This document shows, piece after piece, positions 26,942 to 34,609 of a stretch of DNA of 64,000 nt (position 1 is its first letter; each line of letters opens with the position of its first letter). The DNA comes from Aquimarina agarilytica ZC1 (lineage in GTDB: Bacteria; Bacteroidota; Bacteroidia; Flavobacteriales; Flavobacteriaceae): assembly GCF_000255455.1 (NCBI RefSeq), contig NZ_JH621246.1, positions 174,969 through 238,968 of the forward strand, read 5' to 3'. Both the position numbers and the translations under genes were made by a program. Under the pieces are notes generated by a model, which worked only from the letters and a program-made list of their open reading frames with translations, did no database searches and was not told the DNA's origin.

Positions 26942-27424
26942 CTACAACGGCACCGCCGTTGTATGTTTAATTTCGCCCATTACAAAAGTACTATGCGCAC
27001 TCCCTACATTATTGACTGAACCTAAACCATTTAGCACAAAATCTTGGTAATGCTTCATATCTTTTACTAGAATTTTTAGTAAAAAATCATAGTCTCCCGA
27101 AATGTTATAGCATTCCGTTACCTCTTTTATTGCTTTTATATCCTGTACAAAAGCATTCCCAATTTCTTTGGTGTGTTGCGAGAGTTTAATGTTGCAAAAC
27201 ACCGTTAAACCCTTATCTAATTTATCGGCATCTAAAATAGCTACATATTGTTTTATATATCCCGATTGTTCTAACCTTTTTACCCGTTCAAAAACGGGTG
27301 TCGATGATAAATTCACCTTATTTGCTAGCTCTTTTGTAGTCAAATTTGAGTTGTGCTGTAATAATTTTAACAATTTAACATCAATTGCATCAACCTCTTT
27401 TGTAGAAAATTTTTCTTTCATCAC
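26942..27424 (-). CDS. Lrp/AsnC-family transcriptional regulator
   Basis: DNA-binding regulator of 160 residues with the standard plan. An N-terminal winged helix-turn-helix (DAIDVKLLKLLQHNSNLTTKELANKVNLSSTP, ~10-45) is followed by a C-terminal ligand-binding RAM domain (~70-150, with EVTECYNISGDYDFLLK). It lies divergent from metE with about 230 bases between the starts. Lrp-type proteins often control a divergent amino-acid gene, so metE is the most likely target, with an amino acid such as methionine or leucine as effector. That is inference from position only. It converges with the YfiT-like gene with only 4 bases between stops. Confidence 0.9.
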   Translation of the reverse strand: MMKEKFSTKEVDAIDVKLLKLLQHNSNLTTKELANKVNLSSTPVFERVKRLEQSGYIKQYVAILDADKLDKGLTVFCNIKLSQHTKEIGNAFVQDIKAIKEVTECYNISGDYDFLLKILVKDMKHYQDFVLNGLGSVNNVGSAHSTFVMGEIKHTTAVPL

Positions 27425-27651
27425 TATGTCTTATCATTTTAAAAAGATAGTATACCTATAAAAATAATCATAAATAGTTATTTAATCCATAATTATTCCG
27501 AATAATAGATAATATAATTTTCATTCTCAACTTTGCAAAGGATAAAGCACCTGGAAACAAGCTACGAGCTATCTCAACAAAATTGAACGTTAATTTCAAG
27601 CTAAGCCTAGGAGGAATAAACCCTTTGGTGACGCCAATAAAAACCAGCAAC
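27425..27651 (+). promoter_or_regulatory. metE leader and divergent Lrp/metE promoter region
   Basis: A 227-bp divergent region. TAATTTTC at 27515-27522 is a 7/8 match to a -7 box and would give a 120-base metE leader. The leader carries two copies of CAAGCTA, short hairpins (TCAA-TTGA) and a GGAGG at about 27610-27614. A long structured leader suggests a riboswitch, possibly SAM-responsive, but I could not match a known class by eye. Confidence 0.35.
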
Positions 27652-29970
27652 ATGAAAACAAATATCTTAGGCTTTCCAAGAATTGGAGGACACAGAGAAT
27701 TAAAAAAATCCCTTGAAAAATACTGGAAAAAAAACAGTTCTTACAATGAGCTACAACAAACAGCTAAACTAATAAGGCAAGAAAACTGGAAATTTCAACA
27801 AGAACTAGGCGTTGATTTAATTCCATCAAATGACTTTTCATATTATGACCAAGTTTTAGATGCCTCTTTGGCCTATGGTTGTATCCCGGAGCGGTATACC
27901 GAATTAAAAAATAATGGCACCACTTCTGATTTATATTTTGCTATGGCACGAGGTATTCAGACCGACAAGTATGACATTACCGCTATGGAAATGACTAAAT
28001 GGTTTGACACAAACTATCATTACATTGTACCCGAATTTTCAAAAGACCAAAATTTTGAATTATTTTCCAGTAAAGCTGTTGACGAATTTAAAGAAGCTAA
28101 AGCACTAGGGATTCTAACTAAACCTGTATTAATCTCGCCAGTTACTTATCTTTTAATTGGAAAAGAAAAAGAAGCAGGTTTTGATCGTATTGACTTATTA
28201 GATAAGCTACTCCCCGTTTTTTTTCAGCAATTAGTACAACTAGTTGTTGCTGGAGCAGAATACATTCAATTAGACGAACCTTGTTTGTCACTGGACTTAA
28301 ACGCTAAAGAAAAAGCTGCGATTACAAAGACTTATAAAAAAATAGCAGCCGAATTTCCAAGCTTAAAAATCATACTAACTAATTATTTTGGCTGCTATGG
28401 TGATCATTTAGCTACAGCATTACAACTACCTGTTCATGCACTCCATATTGACTTATCACGTTGTCCGGAGCAATTAGACACAATTTTAAATGCTAAATTT
28501 TATAACCAAAAGCAGATTCTTTCTCTTGGAATTGTTGACGGACGCAATATTTGGAAAAATGATTTTGAAGTTTCATTAATTCAATTAGGAAAAGTCTTAA
28601 AAAAACTTCCAAAAGAAAATATCTGGATTTCAACCTCATGCTCATTATTACACAGTCCTATTGATCTCAATTTAGAAACAAATGAACAAACTCTTCCAAA
28701 AGAGGTGAAACAATGGTTAGCTTTCGCGAAACAAAAAGTGAAAGAAGTCTGTCTTTTAAAAAAGCTATTAAATGGCGATGTATCCGATGCATTACTTGAA
28801 AAAGTAGCGGCTAATAAACTAGCCAATCAAAACCGAAAGACTTCAACACTTATACACCACAATCCCACTAAAAAAAGAGTCGCTCAACTTACCAAAAATG
28901 ATAGCCAACGTGCTGCTACATTTACATCGCGACAACTAGTACAACAAAAAGCACTTAATTTACCATTATTCCCAACTACAACCATAGGCTCGTTTCCACA
29001 AACAAAGGAAGTACGCAAATGGCGTTCACAATTTAAGAAGAATGAAATTTCACAAGCTGTATATGATCAATATATTGCAGATGAAACCGAAGAAACTATT
29101 CGTTTTCAAGAATCGACAGGAATCGATGTATTAGTTCATGGGGAATTTGAACGTAATGATATGGTTGAATATTTTGGCGAAAAGTTGGAAGGTTTTGCGT
29201 TTTCAAGCTATGGCTGGGTACAAAGTTATGGGAGCCGATGTGTAAAACCCCCAATTATTTATGGTGATGTATATCGTTCTGCACCTATGACTGTAAAATG
29301 GTCCACGTATGCCCAATCGCTTACTCAAAAACCTGTAAAAGGAATGCTAACAGGTCCTGTTACCATTTTGCAATGGTCATTTGTACGTAACGATCAACCA
29401 CGTGCTACTACTTGTCAGCAAATTGCATTTGCCATTAGGGATGAGGTGGTTGACTTAGAAAAAGCAGGCTTACAAATTATTCAAATAGACGAACCCGCTA
29501 TTCGAGAAGGCTTACCGCTCAGAAAAGCCGCATGGGAGACTTATTTAAATTGGGCTATTGAAAGCTTTAGAATTTCGGCAAGTGGTGTTAAAAATGACAC
29601 TCAAATTCACACACACATGTGTTATTCCGAATTTAATGACATTATTGAACATATTGCCGCTATGGATGCCGATGTAATTACTATTGAAACATCTAGGTCC
29701 AAAATGGAATTGCTAGATGCTTTTGTCAATTTTAAATATCCTAATGAAATTGGTCCTGGTGTATATGATATTCACTCGCCTAGAGTTCCTGGAACCGATG
29801 AAATAGCACACCTATTAACCAAAGCAAACGATGTACTCCCTACTCGTAATATTTGGGTAAATCCAGATTGTGGTTTAAAAACAAGAGATTGGCCCGAAAC
29901 CAAATCAGCACTAATCAACTTAGTCAATGCAGCCAAAAAAATGAGAGCAAAAGTTAGTGTTGAAGCTTAA
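27652..29970 (+). CDS. metE: Cobalamin-independent methionine synthase
   Basis: Transfers a methyl group from 5-methyltetrahydropteroyl-glutamate to homocysteine, the last step of methionine synthesis, without B12. At 772 residues it matches the full two-barrel enzyme. The N-terminal half starts with MKTNILGFPRIGG. The catalytic C-terminal half contains FPTTTIGSFPQTKEVR and the zinc ligands His655 and Cys657 (HTHMC), Glu679 and Cys740 (NPDCGLKTR). The start is the ATG at 27652, where homologues begin; an in-frame GTG at 27628 and an earlier frame opening at 27583 are less likely. It is divergent from an Lrp-type regulator and has a long leader, suggesting feedback control. A strong terminator follows. 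Confidence 0.96.
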   Translation: MKTNILGFPRIGGHRELKKSLEKYWKKNSSYNELQQTAKLIRQENWKFQQELGVDLIPSNDFSYYDQVLDASLAYGCIPERYTELKNNGTTSDLYFAMARGIQTDKYDITAMEMTKWFDTNYHYIVPEFSKDQNFELFSSKAVDEFKEAKALGILTKPVLISPVTYLLIGKEKEAGFDRIDLLDKLLPVFFQQLVQLVVAGAEYIQLDEPCLSLDLNAKEKAAITKTYKKIAAEFPSLKIILTNYFGCYGDHLATALQLPVHALHIDLSRCPEQLDTILNAKFYNQKQILSLGIVDGRNIWKNDFEVSLIQLGKVLKKLPKENIWISTSCSLLHSPIDLNLETNEQTLPKEVKQWLAFAKQKVKEVCLLKKLLNGDVSDALLEKVAANKLANQNRKTSTLIHHNPTKKRVAQLTKNDSQRAATFTSRQLVQQKALNLPLFPTTTIGSFPQTKEVRKWRSQFKKNEISQAVYDQYIADETEETIRFQESTGIDVLVHGEFERNDMVEYFGEKLEGFAFSSYGWVQSYGSRCVKPPIIYGDVYRSAPMTVKWSTYAQSLTQKPVKGMLTGPVTILQWSFVRNDQPRATTCQQIAFAIRDEVVDLEKAGLQIIQIDEPAIREGLPLRKAAWETYLNWAIESFRISASGVKNDTQIHTHMCYSEFNDIIEHIAAMDADVITIETSRSKMELLDAFVNFKYPNEIGPGVYDIHSPRVPGTDEIAHLLTKANDVLPTRNIWVNPDCGLKTRDWPETKSALINLVNAAKKMRAKVSVEA

Positions 29971-29976
29971 TCTTTT

Positions 29977-30010
29977 AGTTGACAGTTCTCGGTTGTGAGT
30001 TGTCAGTTCT
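29977..30010 (+). repeat. Degenerate GTTGTGAG/GTTGTCAG repeat
   Basis: Just after metE, a stretch of near-copies: GTTGACAGTTC, GGTTGTGAG, TTGTCAGTTC. It looks like a few units of a short degenerate tandem repeat. Confidence 0.35.
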
Positions 30011-30028
30011 TTACTCCTTAAATTATTT

Positions 30029-30076
30029 TTATAAGAAAACCCCTGAAAACTTTCGTTTTCAGGGGTTTTCTTATAA
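30029..30076. terminator. Strong bidirectional terminator between metE and the coiled-coil gene
   Basis: A perfect 22-bp stem (30029-30050 with 30055-30076) around a TTTC loop; the core is AAAACCCCTGAAAAC. It serves convergent genes on both strands. Confidence 0.85.
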
Positions 30077-30092
30077 GTATGAAATCTATTTA

Positions 30093-30869
30093 CTAAAACT
30101 TAGCAAACATTTTTCTCATTTTTTCACCTTCTTCAGTAGCTAATTCTAAATCAACTAAAATACGACCACTGTGCTCATCAGTAATAATTTTTCTGCGTGA
30201 AGCAATTTCTGCTTGTACTTGTGGTGGAATAGTAAAATACGAACCTCCAGAAGCACCTCTTTCTACAGGTACCACAGCTAAACCATTTTTAACATTGGTA
30301 CGAATTCGCTTGTAAGCCGAAACTAAACGATCTTCGATTTTCTTTTCAAAATCTTCAGACTTTTTCAATAAAGCTTGTTCCTCTTTTTGAGTTTCAGCCA
30401 TAATATCGTCTAATTCTGATTTTTTATGCTCTAAATGCGTTGAACGATCTGAAATACGTTGCGTTGTTTGCGCAATTACTTCTTTCTTTTGAACGATCTG
30501 CGCTTTAAATTCCTTGATATGCTTTTCAGATAATTCAATTTCTAGTTCTTGAAATTCAATTTCCTTACTCAAAGAGTTAAATTCACGATTGTTACGTACG
30601 TTTTTCTGTTGTTCTTGGTACTTAGTAATCAATTGTTTTGACTCATCAATAGCAATCTTTTTTGCTTTAATAGAATCATCAACTGTACTTAGATCGCTTT
30701 TTAACTTTTCCAATCTAGTTTGCAAACCTGCTACTTCATCCTGTAGATCTTCAACCTCCAAAGGAAGCTCCCCACGGATAGCCGTAATTTCATCAATTCT
30801 TGAATCAATAAGTTGCAAGTCGTATAATGCTCTTAGCTTTTCTTCAACAGTAACTTCTTTCTTAGCCAT
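30093..30869 (-). CDS. Coiled-coil 'zinc ribbon' protein lacking zinc-binding cysteines
   Basis: Cytoplasmic protein of 258 residues, mostly a long antiparallel coiled coil (~15-185), with a C-terminal domain homologous to the C4-type zinc ribbon of the CT398/HP0958 group. In that group the C-terminal part carries four Cys as two CxxC pairs. Here the corresponding segment reads R-G-A-S-G-G-S-Y-F-T-I-P-P-Q and T-D-E-H-S-G-R-I-L-V-D, with all four Cys replaced. The protein has no zinc site but keeps the fold signature. It starts only 3 bases after the Nif3-like gene upstream, so the two form an operon, as in many Bacteroidota. Role unknown; homologues have been linked to protein or flagellar assembly and RNA binding. 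Confidence 0.8.
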   Translation of the reverse strand: MAKKEVTVEEKLRALYDLQLIDSRIDEITAIRGELPLEVEDLQDEVAGLQTRLEKLKSDLSTVDDSIKAKKIAIDESKQLITKYQEQQKNVRNNREFNSLSKEIEFQELEIELSEKHIKEFKAQIVQKKEVIAQTTQRISDRSTHLEHKKSELDDIMAETQKEEQALLKKSEDFEKKIEDRLVSAYKRIRTNVKNGLAVVPVERGASGGSYFTIPPQVQAEIASRRKIITDEHSGRILVDLELATEEGEKMRKMFAKF

Positions 30870-30872
30870 ATA

Positions 30873-31988
30873 TTAAAAATACTTAATAGGATTGGTGTTT
30901 GTATCCGATAATATGATATTGCCTGAATTATAGGCAGGTGCAAAATTACTGATTTTTTCCGTAAGAATCGATACAATTAAGTTTTTTGTGTACTGTTCCG
31001 ACTCATAATGTCCAATATCGGCTACTATCAGCTTGGCTTCGGCCTGATAAAACTCATGATACTTAATATCTGCCGTAATAAACAGGTCAGCACCAGCGGA
31101 TTTAGCATTCCCTATTGCAAAGGCTCCACTACCGCCTAGCACCGCTATTTTTTTTATCGGTTTTCCTAAAAAAGCACTGTGTCGAATCCCTTTGGCATTA
31201 AAGCGTTCTTTTACTAATTGTAACGCCGCTGTTTCCGAAAGTGCTTCGGGTAACTCCCCTAGCATACCCATGCCTATTTTTTGATTCACGTTTTCTAAAG
31301 TAGTAATCTCATACGCTACTTCTTCATACGGGTGCGAAGTTAACATCGCATTTACTACCTGCCCTTGTAAGTGCGCTGCAAAAGTGACTTGTAATTGCAC
31401 TTCAGGTGCTTCAATAAATGCTCCTTTTTCGCCTACAGTGGGGTTTGAATCTATTCCTCCTTTATAACTCCCGGTGCCCTCAACATAAAAACCACAGTCT
31501 TCGTAATTTCCAATACTTCCTGCCCCTACATTAAATAATGACCTTCTAACTTCTTCAAAATTTGTTTTTGGCACATATACATTCAACTTTTTTATGGTTT
31601 CCTTTTTAGGAATTAAAATACGCTGATTTGTCAAACCTAACTTATCACAAATTTGTCGATTTACTCCTTGCCAATGATTATCCAATGCCGTATGCATCGC
31701 ATAAATAGCTATATTATGTTGTATAGCTTTGATCACCACACGTTCTACATAATCCTTGCCTGTAATTTTTTTTAAGCCCTTAAATACAATGGGGTGAAAA
31801 CTAACAATTAAATTACACTGTTTCGCTATCGCCTCATCAATCACACTTTCTAGGGTATCCAAAGTAACCAGTACATTTGTTATTTTTTGTTGTGCATCCC
31901 CAACCAAAAGACCTACATTATCAAAGCCTTCGGCATAATGCACAGGTATTTCTTGCTCAAATAATTGTATAAGCTGCTTTACTTTCAT
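30873..31988 (-). CDS. Nif3-like dinuclear metal-centre protein (YbgI/YqfO)
   Basis: Hexameric metal-binding protein of the NIF3 superfamily, also annotated as GTP cyclohydrolase I type 2. About 371 residues, the length of the YqfO-type form with an inserted PII-like domain (~130-235, with GSYKGG and HPYEEVAYEI). Metal-ligand regions include IVSFHPIVF near 62-71 and the late GADLFITADIKYHEF plus ADIGHYESE. I place the start at MKVKQLIQLFEQ, three codons inside the longest frame, because homologues begin there. Cotranscribed with the coiled-coil gene (3-base gap). Enzyme activity is not settled for this family. Confidence 0.88.
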   Translation of the reverse strand: MKVKQLIQLFEQEIPVHYAEGFDNVGLLVGDAQQKITNVLVTLDTLESVIDEAIAKQCNLIVSFHPIVFKGLKKITGKDYVERVVIKAIQHNIAIYAMHTALDNHWQGVNRQICDKLGLTNQRILIPKKETIKKLNVYVPKTNFEEVRRSLFNVGAGSIGNYEDCGFYVEGTGSYKGGIDSNPTVGEKGAFIEAPEVQLQVTFAAHLQGQVVNAMLTSHPYEEVAYEITTLENVNQKIGMGMLGELPEALSETAALQLVKERFNAKGIRHSAFLGKPIKKIAVLGGSGAFAIGNAKSAGADLFITADIKYHEFYQAEAKLIVADIGHYESEQYTKNLIVSILTEKISNFAPAYNSGNIILSDTNTNPIKYF

Positions 31989-32052
31989 TTTTTTCAATTC
32001 CTTGCTAAAATCAAATTTCCATTAAATCCATTTCAAAAACAAAAATCAGCTG

Positions 32053-32346
32053 CTATTTAAGCTTTTTAATTGGATTTTGGTAAGTATTAAATACTGAATA
32101 AACGATGATGTCATTGTTTATCTTCTCATAAACTATAACGTATGGAAATCGTTTTAATGGCAACTCCCTAAAAACAGGTTTTCTTTTAATTTCAAAGTCA
32201 GGATTACCTGTAATTAAAGTCTCAAAATATCCTCCTATATAATCTAAAAACTCTTCTCCTAATCCATCCTGTTTCGATTCATACCAGTAAATTGCATCTT
32301 CAATTTCAAGCTGAGCTTCTTGCTCAATTATTAAATTAAAAGCCAT
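32053..32346 (-). CDS. ParE/RelE-type toxin
   Basis: Toxin component of a type II toxin-antitoxin pair, 97 residues. The RelE/ParE fold is supported by EAQLEIEDAIYWYESKQDGLGEEFLDYI near the N-terminus and the last strands L-P-L-K-R-F-P-Y-V-I-V-Y-E (~69-81), then a hydrophobic end V-Y-S-V-F-N-T. The Y-E-S-K-Q-x-G-L-G-E-E-F pattern is nearer to ParE-like than to ribosome-dependent RelE. The start overlaps the 3' end of the upstream antitoxin gene by 11 bases, a usual arrangement. Target (gyrase or ribosome) is not known. Confidence 0.85.
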   Translation of the reverse strand: MAFNLIIEQEAQLEIEDAIYWYESKQDGLGEEFLDYIGGYFETLITGNPDFEIKRKPVFRELPLKRFPYVIVYEKINNDIIVYSVFNTYQNPIKKLK

Positions 32347-32581
32347 ATTTGTCCTTCATCCCCTTCTTAACCTCTTCCCAAGACTTCCCTTTGGATTCAC
32401 CTGACAAATGTTTTCTTCTTCTTTCTTCTACGATTTTATAATGTTCCTCTGGTATTAATGAAGACGAGTCAAAAGTGTTCATAGAATCAAACACCCCCTC
32501 TAAGGTTACTAATTTAGTATCGTCTTGTATTAAACGATTAAAACGATCAATCAAATTATTTCTTAATTCTATAGTTCCCAT
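32336..32581 (-). CDS. Antitoxin of the ParE-type pair
   Basis: An 81-residue protein immediately upstream of the toxin, overlapping it by 11 bases. Residues 1-45 are probably helical, and the C-terminus (EERRRKHLSGESKGKSWEEV) is basic and polar, like tails that wrap ParE-type toxins. Met at 32581 (MGTIELRNNLIDRFNRL) fits addiction-module antitoxins better than the longer frame at 32602. No clear DNA-binding fold was recognised, so autoregulation is assumed from the family, not seen. Confidence 0.72.
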   Translation of the reverse strand: MGTIELRNNLIDRFNRLIQDDTKLVTLEGVFDSMNTFDSSSLIPEEHYKIVEERRRKHLSGESKGKSWEEVKKGMKDKYGF

Positions 32582-32602
32582 ATAATAACCTCTTGTATAC
32601 AA

Positions 32603-33031
32603 ATATAATCAATTCAAAAGCTATTCCATAGTATCAATTAATTAATGAAAGTTACCTAGTATAGGCAAACAAGCCTAACGCTACTTCTCGTTTATAACTA
32701 GTCCTTATATGACTTGAAACAACAACAGCTACTCTTTTTTATTGAATAGCTCTGCTTGAATTACTGCATTTCACTCTCTTTATTAGCACCCCGTCACAGA
32801 CGGTCGTCAACTCGAACGTGGATTAGTAAGGAATAAAATCTAAAGACTTGCTATAAACTTTTTTTAAAATAATCGATCAACTACACTTGGTAATAAGAAT
32901 CGATGCACGTTATCGATTAATTTTTATAAACATTAAAAGAAGCTGCATTAAAAAGCAAATTAATTTACCTTTAATCAAACACTAGCTGAATACAGGTAGT
33001 TGCTACATTAGTATCAATTTAAATTAGAATT
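32603..33031. other. Intergenic with a GC-rich hairpin and ATCGAT sites
   Basis: About 430 bases with no ORF I can support. CCGTC-ACA-GACGG at 32791-32803 is a 5-bp GC hairpin in a patch that is richer in G+C than its surroundings (up to about 32820). Three ATCGAT motifs lie between about 32870 and 32920. The patch might be leftover sequence from a lost gene or mobile element. Confidence 0.3.
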
Positions 33032-33427
33032 ATGAGATTATTTTTAAAATTTGCTTTAATCACATTAATGTTTTTTGCTGGTTCAACAACAACTCTACTA
33101 GCTCAACAAACAAAAACTACAACAACTAAAGCAAAAACTAAAAAAAACACTCCAACTAAAAAAAACACAAAAAAAGTAAGTTCATCAACTAAGACTTCCA
33201 AGAAAAAAGTTAGTTCAAAGAATACAGCTACAACAAAAAAGAAAAGTAGCACTACAACTAAAAAAACTACTCCAACCAAAAAAGCAGCAACTACTAAAAA
33301 GGTTTACAATAAATCTAAAGACAAAGCGATTGGTAAAGACTCCAAAGGAAGAACAATTTATCAAGGACCTAGAGGCGGTAAATATTACATAAATTCCAAA
33401 GGAAATAAATCGTATTTAAAGAAGTAA
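33032..33427 (+). CDS. Exported Lys/Thr-rich basic protein with PBCV-type basic adaptor motif
   Basis: A 131-residue protein with a signal peptide ending TLLAQQ (~26), a long Lys/Thr/Ser low-complexity region (~27-100), and a C-terminal motif I-Y-Q-G-P-R-G-G-K-Y-Y-I-N (~108-120) plus G-N-K-S-Y. This resembles the PBCV-specific basic adaptor domain first described in large viruses and also seen in bacteria. The middle region is histone H1-like in composition, but the signal peptide suggests export. A highly basic exported protein could bind anionic polysaccharide, LPS or DNA at the surface. This is speculation; only the composition and the motif are seen. Single gene between the toxin-antitoxin pair and lpxK. 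Confidence 0.65.
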   Translation: MRLFLKFALITLMFFAGSTTTLLAQQTKTTTTKAKTKKNTPTKKNTKKVSSSTKTSKKKVSSKNTATTKKKSSTTTKKTTPTKKAATTKKVYNKSKDKAIGKDSKGRTIYQGPRGGKYYINSKGNKSYLKK

Positions 33428-33569
33428 TTCTTTTACAAATGATTTAGATATATTCATATTATTCTAAATCGAGGCATTTTTAACGGATATAAAAAAACCA
33501 AAACATTCTTGAAAGCTAAATTAGCTATAATCATTTTACAACATCATTGAATTATGTACTTTCGTACTC

Positions 33570-34580
33570 ATGAAGTTTTCGAGGAAGTTTTTATGGCCTT
33601 TTGTTCCCTTTTATTATTTGGGCAGCTTGACTATTAAAAAATTATATGACTGGGGTATTTACAAAAGCCGGTCTTATGATTTTCCGGTAATATGTGTTGG
33701 CAATTTAAGCGTTGGAGGCACAGGAAAATCCCCTTTTGTGAGCTACTTGATTGAATTGCTCCAAAAAGACAAACAACTTGCTACTTTGAGTCGCGGCTAT
33801 AAACGTAGTACCACTGGTTTTCATATAGCTACTGCTAATAGTACGGCGCTAGAAATTGGTGACGAGCCTTTACAATTTAAAGTTACCCACCCAAAAACCA
33901 TAGTTGCGGTTGATGCCGACCGAAAAAACGGCATTCACCAACTGCGCACTCAAAAAACACCTCCCGAAATTATTATTTTGGATGATGCTTTTCAGCACCG
34001 AAAAGTACAAGCAGGATTTCAAATTTTACTTACCGCTTACTATAATAGATATACCAACGATTGCATGCTACCTGCCGGAGATTTACGTGAACCCACTTCG
34101 GCAGCTGCCAGAGCTACAATAATTATTGTAACCAAATGTCCTTTGGATTTAAGCGATACGGCTCAACAAAAAATTATTGAACAGTTACAGCCTTTAGCCC
34201 ATCAAAAAGTATATTTTACAGGAATCGCTTACGCAGAAGACATTTATGCAGCCAACACAAAAATCAAATTAACTGCTTTTTTACAGGACTCCTTTTGCTT
34301 GGTTACCGGTATTGCCGAACCTGCTCCCTTGGTTTCGCATTTAAAAAATTTAGGTGCAAAATTTACGCATTTGAATTTTCCAGATCACCATGTATTTTCG
34401 CAAAAAGAATTAGATAAAATTAGTACACACAAACGCATTTTAACCACTCAAAAAGATTTTATGCGCTTACAACACGTAACTGCTTTAAAAAATAAACTCT
34501 TTTACCTTCCTATAAGCATTCATTTTTTAAATGCTGAAAAAGATTTTATACGACAAGTTTATGATTTTACATCGGATTAG
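33570..34580 (+). CDS. lpxK: Tetraacyldisaccharide 4'-kinase
   Basis: Phosphorylates the 4' position of the lipid A disaccharide at the inner membrane, late in lipid A synthesis. At 336 residues it is within the usual range. An N-terminal membrane-associated helix is followed by the Walker A motif VGNLSVGGTGKSPFV (~43-57). Family blocks LSRGYKR (~74-80), IGDEPLQ and ILDDAFQHR (~134-142) are clear. The start follows a putative -7 box by only a few bases, so a nearly leaderless mRNA is possible. It converges with the histidine kinase gene, and no terminator was seen in the 29-base gap. Confidence 0.95.
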   Translation: MKFSRKFLWPFVPFYYLGSLTIKKLYDWGIYKSRSYDFPVICVGNLSVGGTGKSPFVSYLIELLQKDKQLATLSRGYKRSTTGFHIATANSTALEIGDEPLQFKVTHPKTIVAVDADRKNGIHQLRTQKTPPEIIILDDAFQHRKVQAGFQILLTAYYNRYTNDCMLPAGDLREPTSAAARATIIIVTKCPLDLSDTAQQKIIEQLQPLAHQKVYFTGIAYAEDIYAANTKIKLTAFLQDSFCLVTGIAEPAPLVSHLKNLGAKFTHLNFPDHHVFSQKELDKISTHKRILTTQKDFMRLQHVTALKNKLFYLPISIHFLNAEKDFIRQVYDFTSD

Positions 34581-34609
34581 CTTCGCTGCCAAAGTGCTCC
34601 TCTAAAAAA

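Noticed and set aside
27600-27651. Cobalamin-riboswitch-like words (GGAA..., GGTG, CCAGCAAC) before metE
   Set aside because: Only scattered words match. The conserved downstream core would have to lie inside the metE coding sequence and is not there.
27583-27651. Longer metE start or the in-frame GTG at 27628
   Set aside because: Homologues start at MKTNILGFPRIGG, and the extra residues look like translated leader.
32870-32920. Three ATCGAT motifs as a possible origin or DnaA-like cluster
   Set aside because: No DnaA boxes (TTATCCACA-like), no dnaA or dnaN nearby; probably chance in AT-rich DNA.
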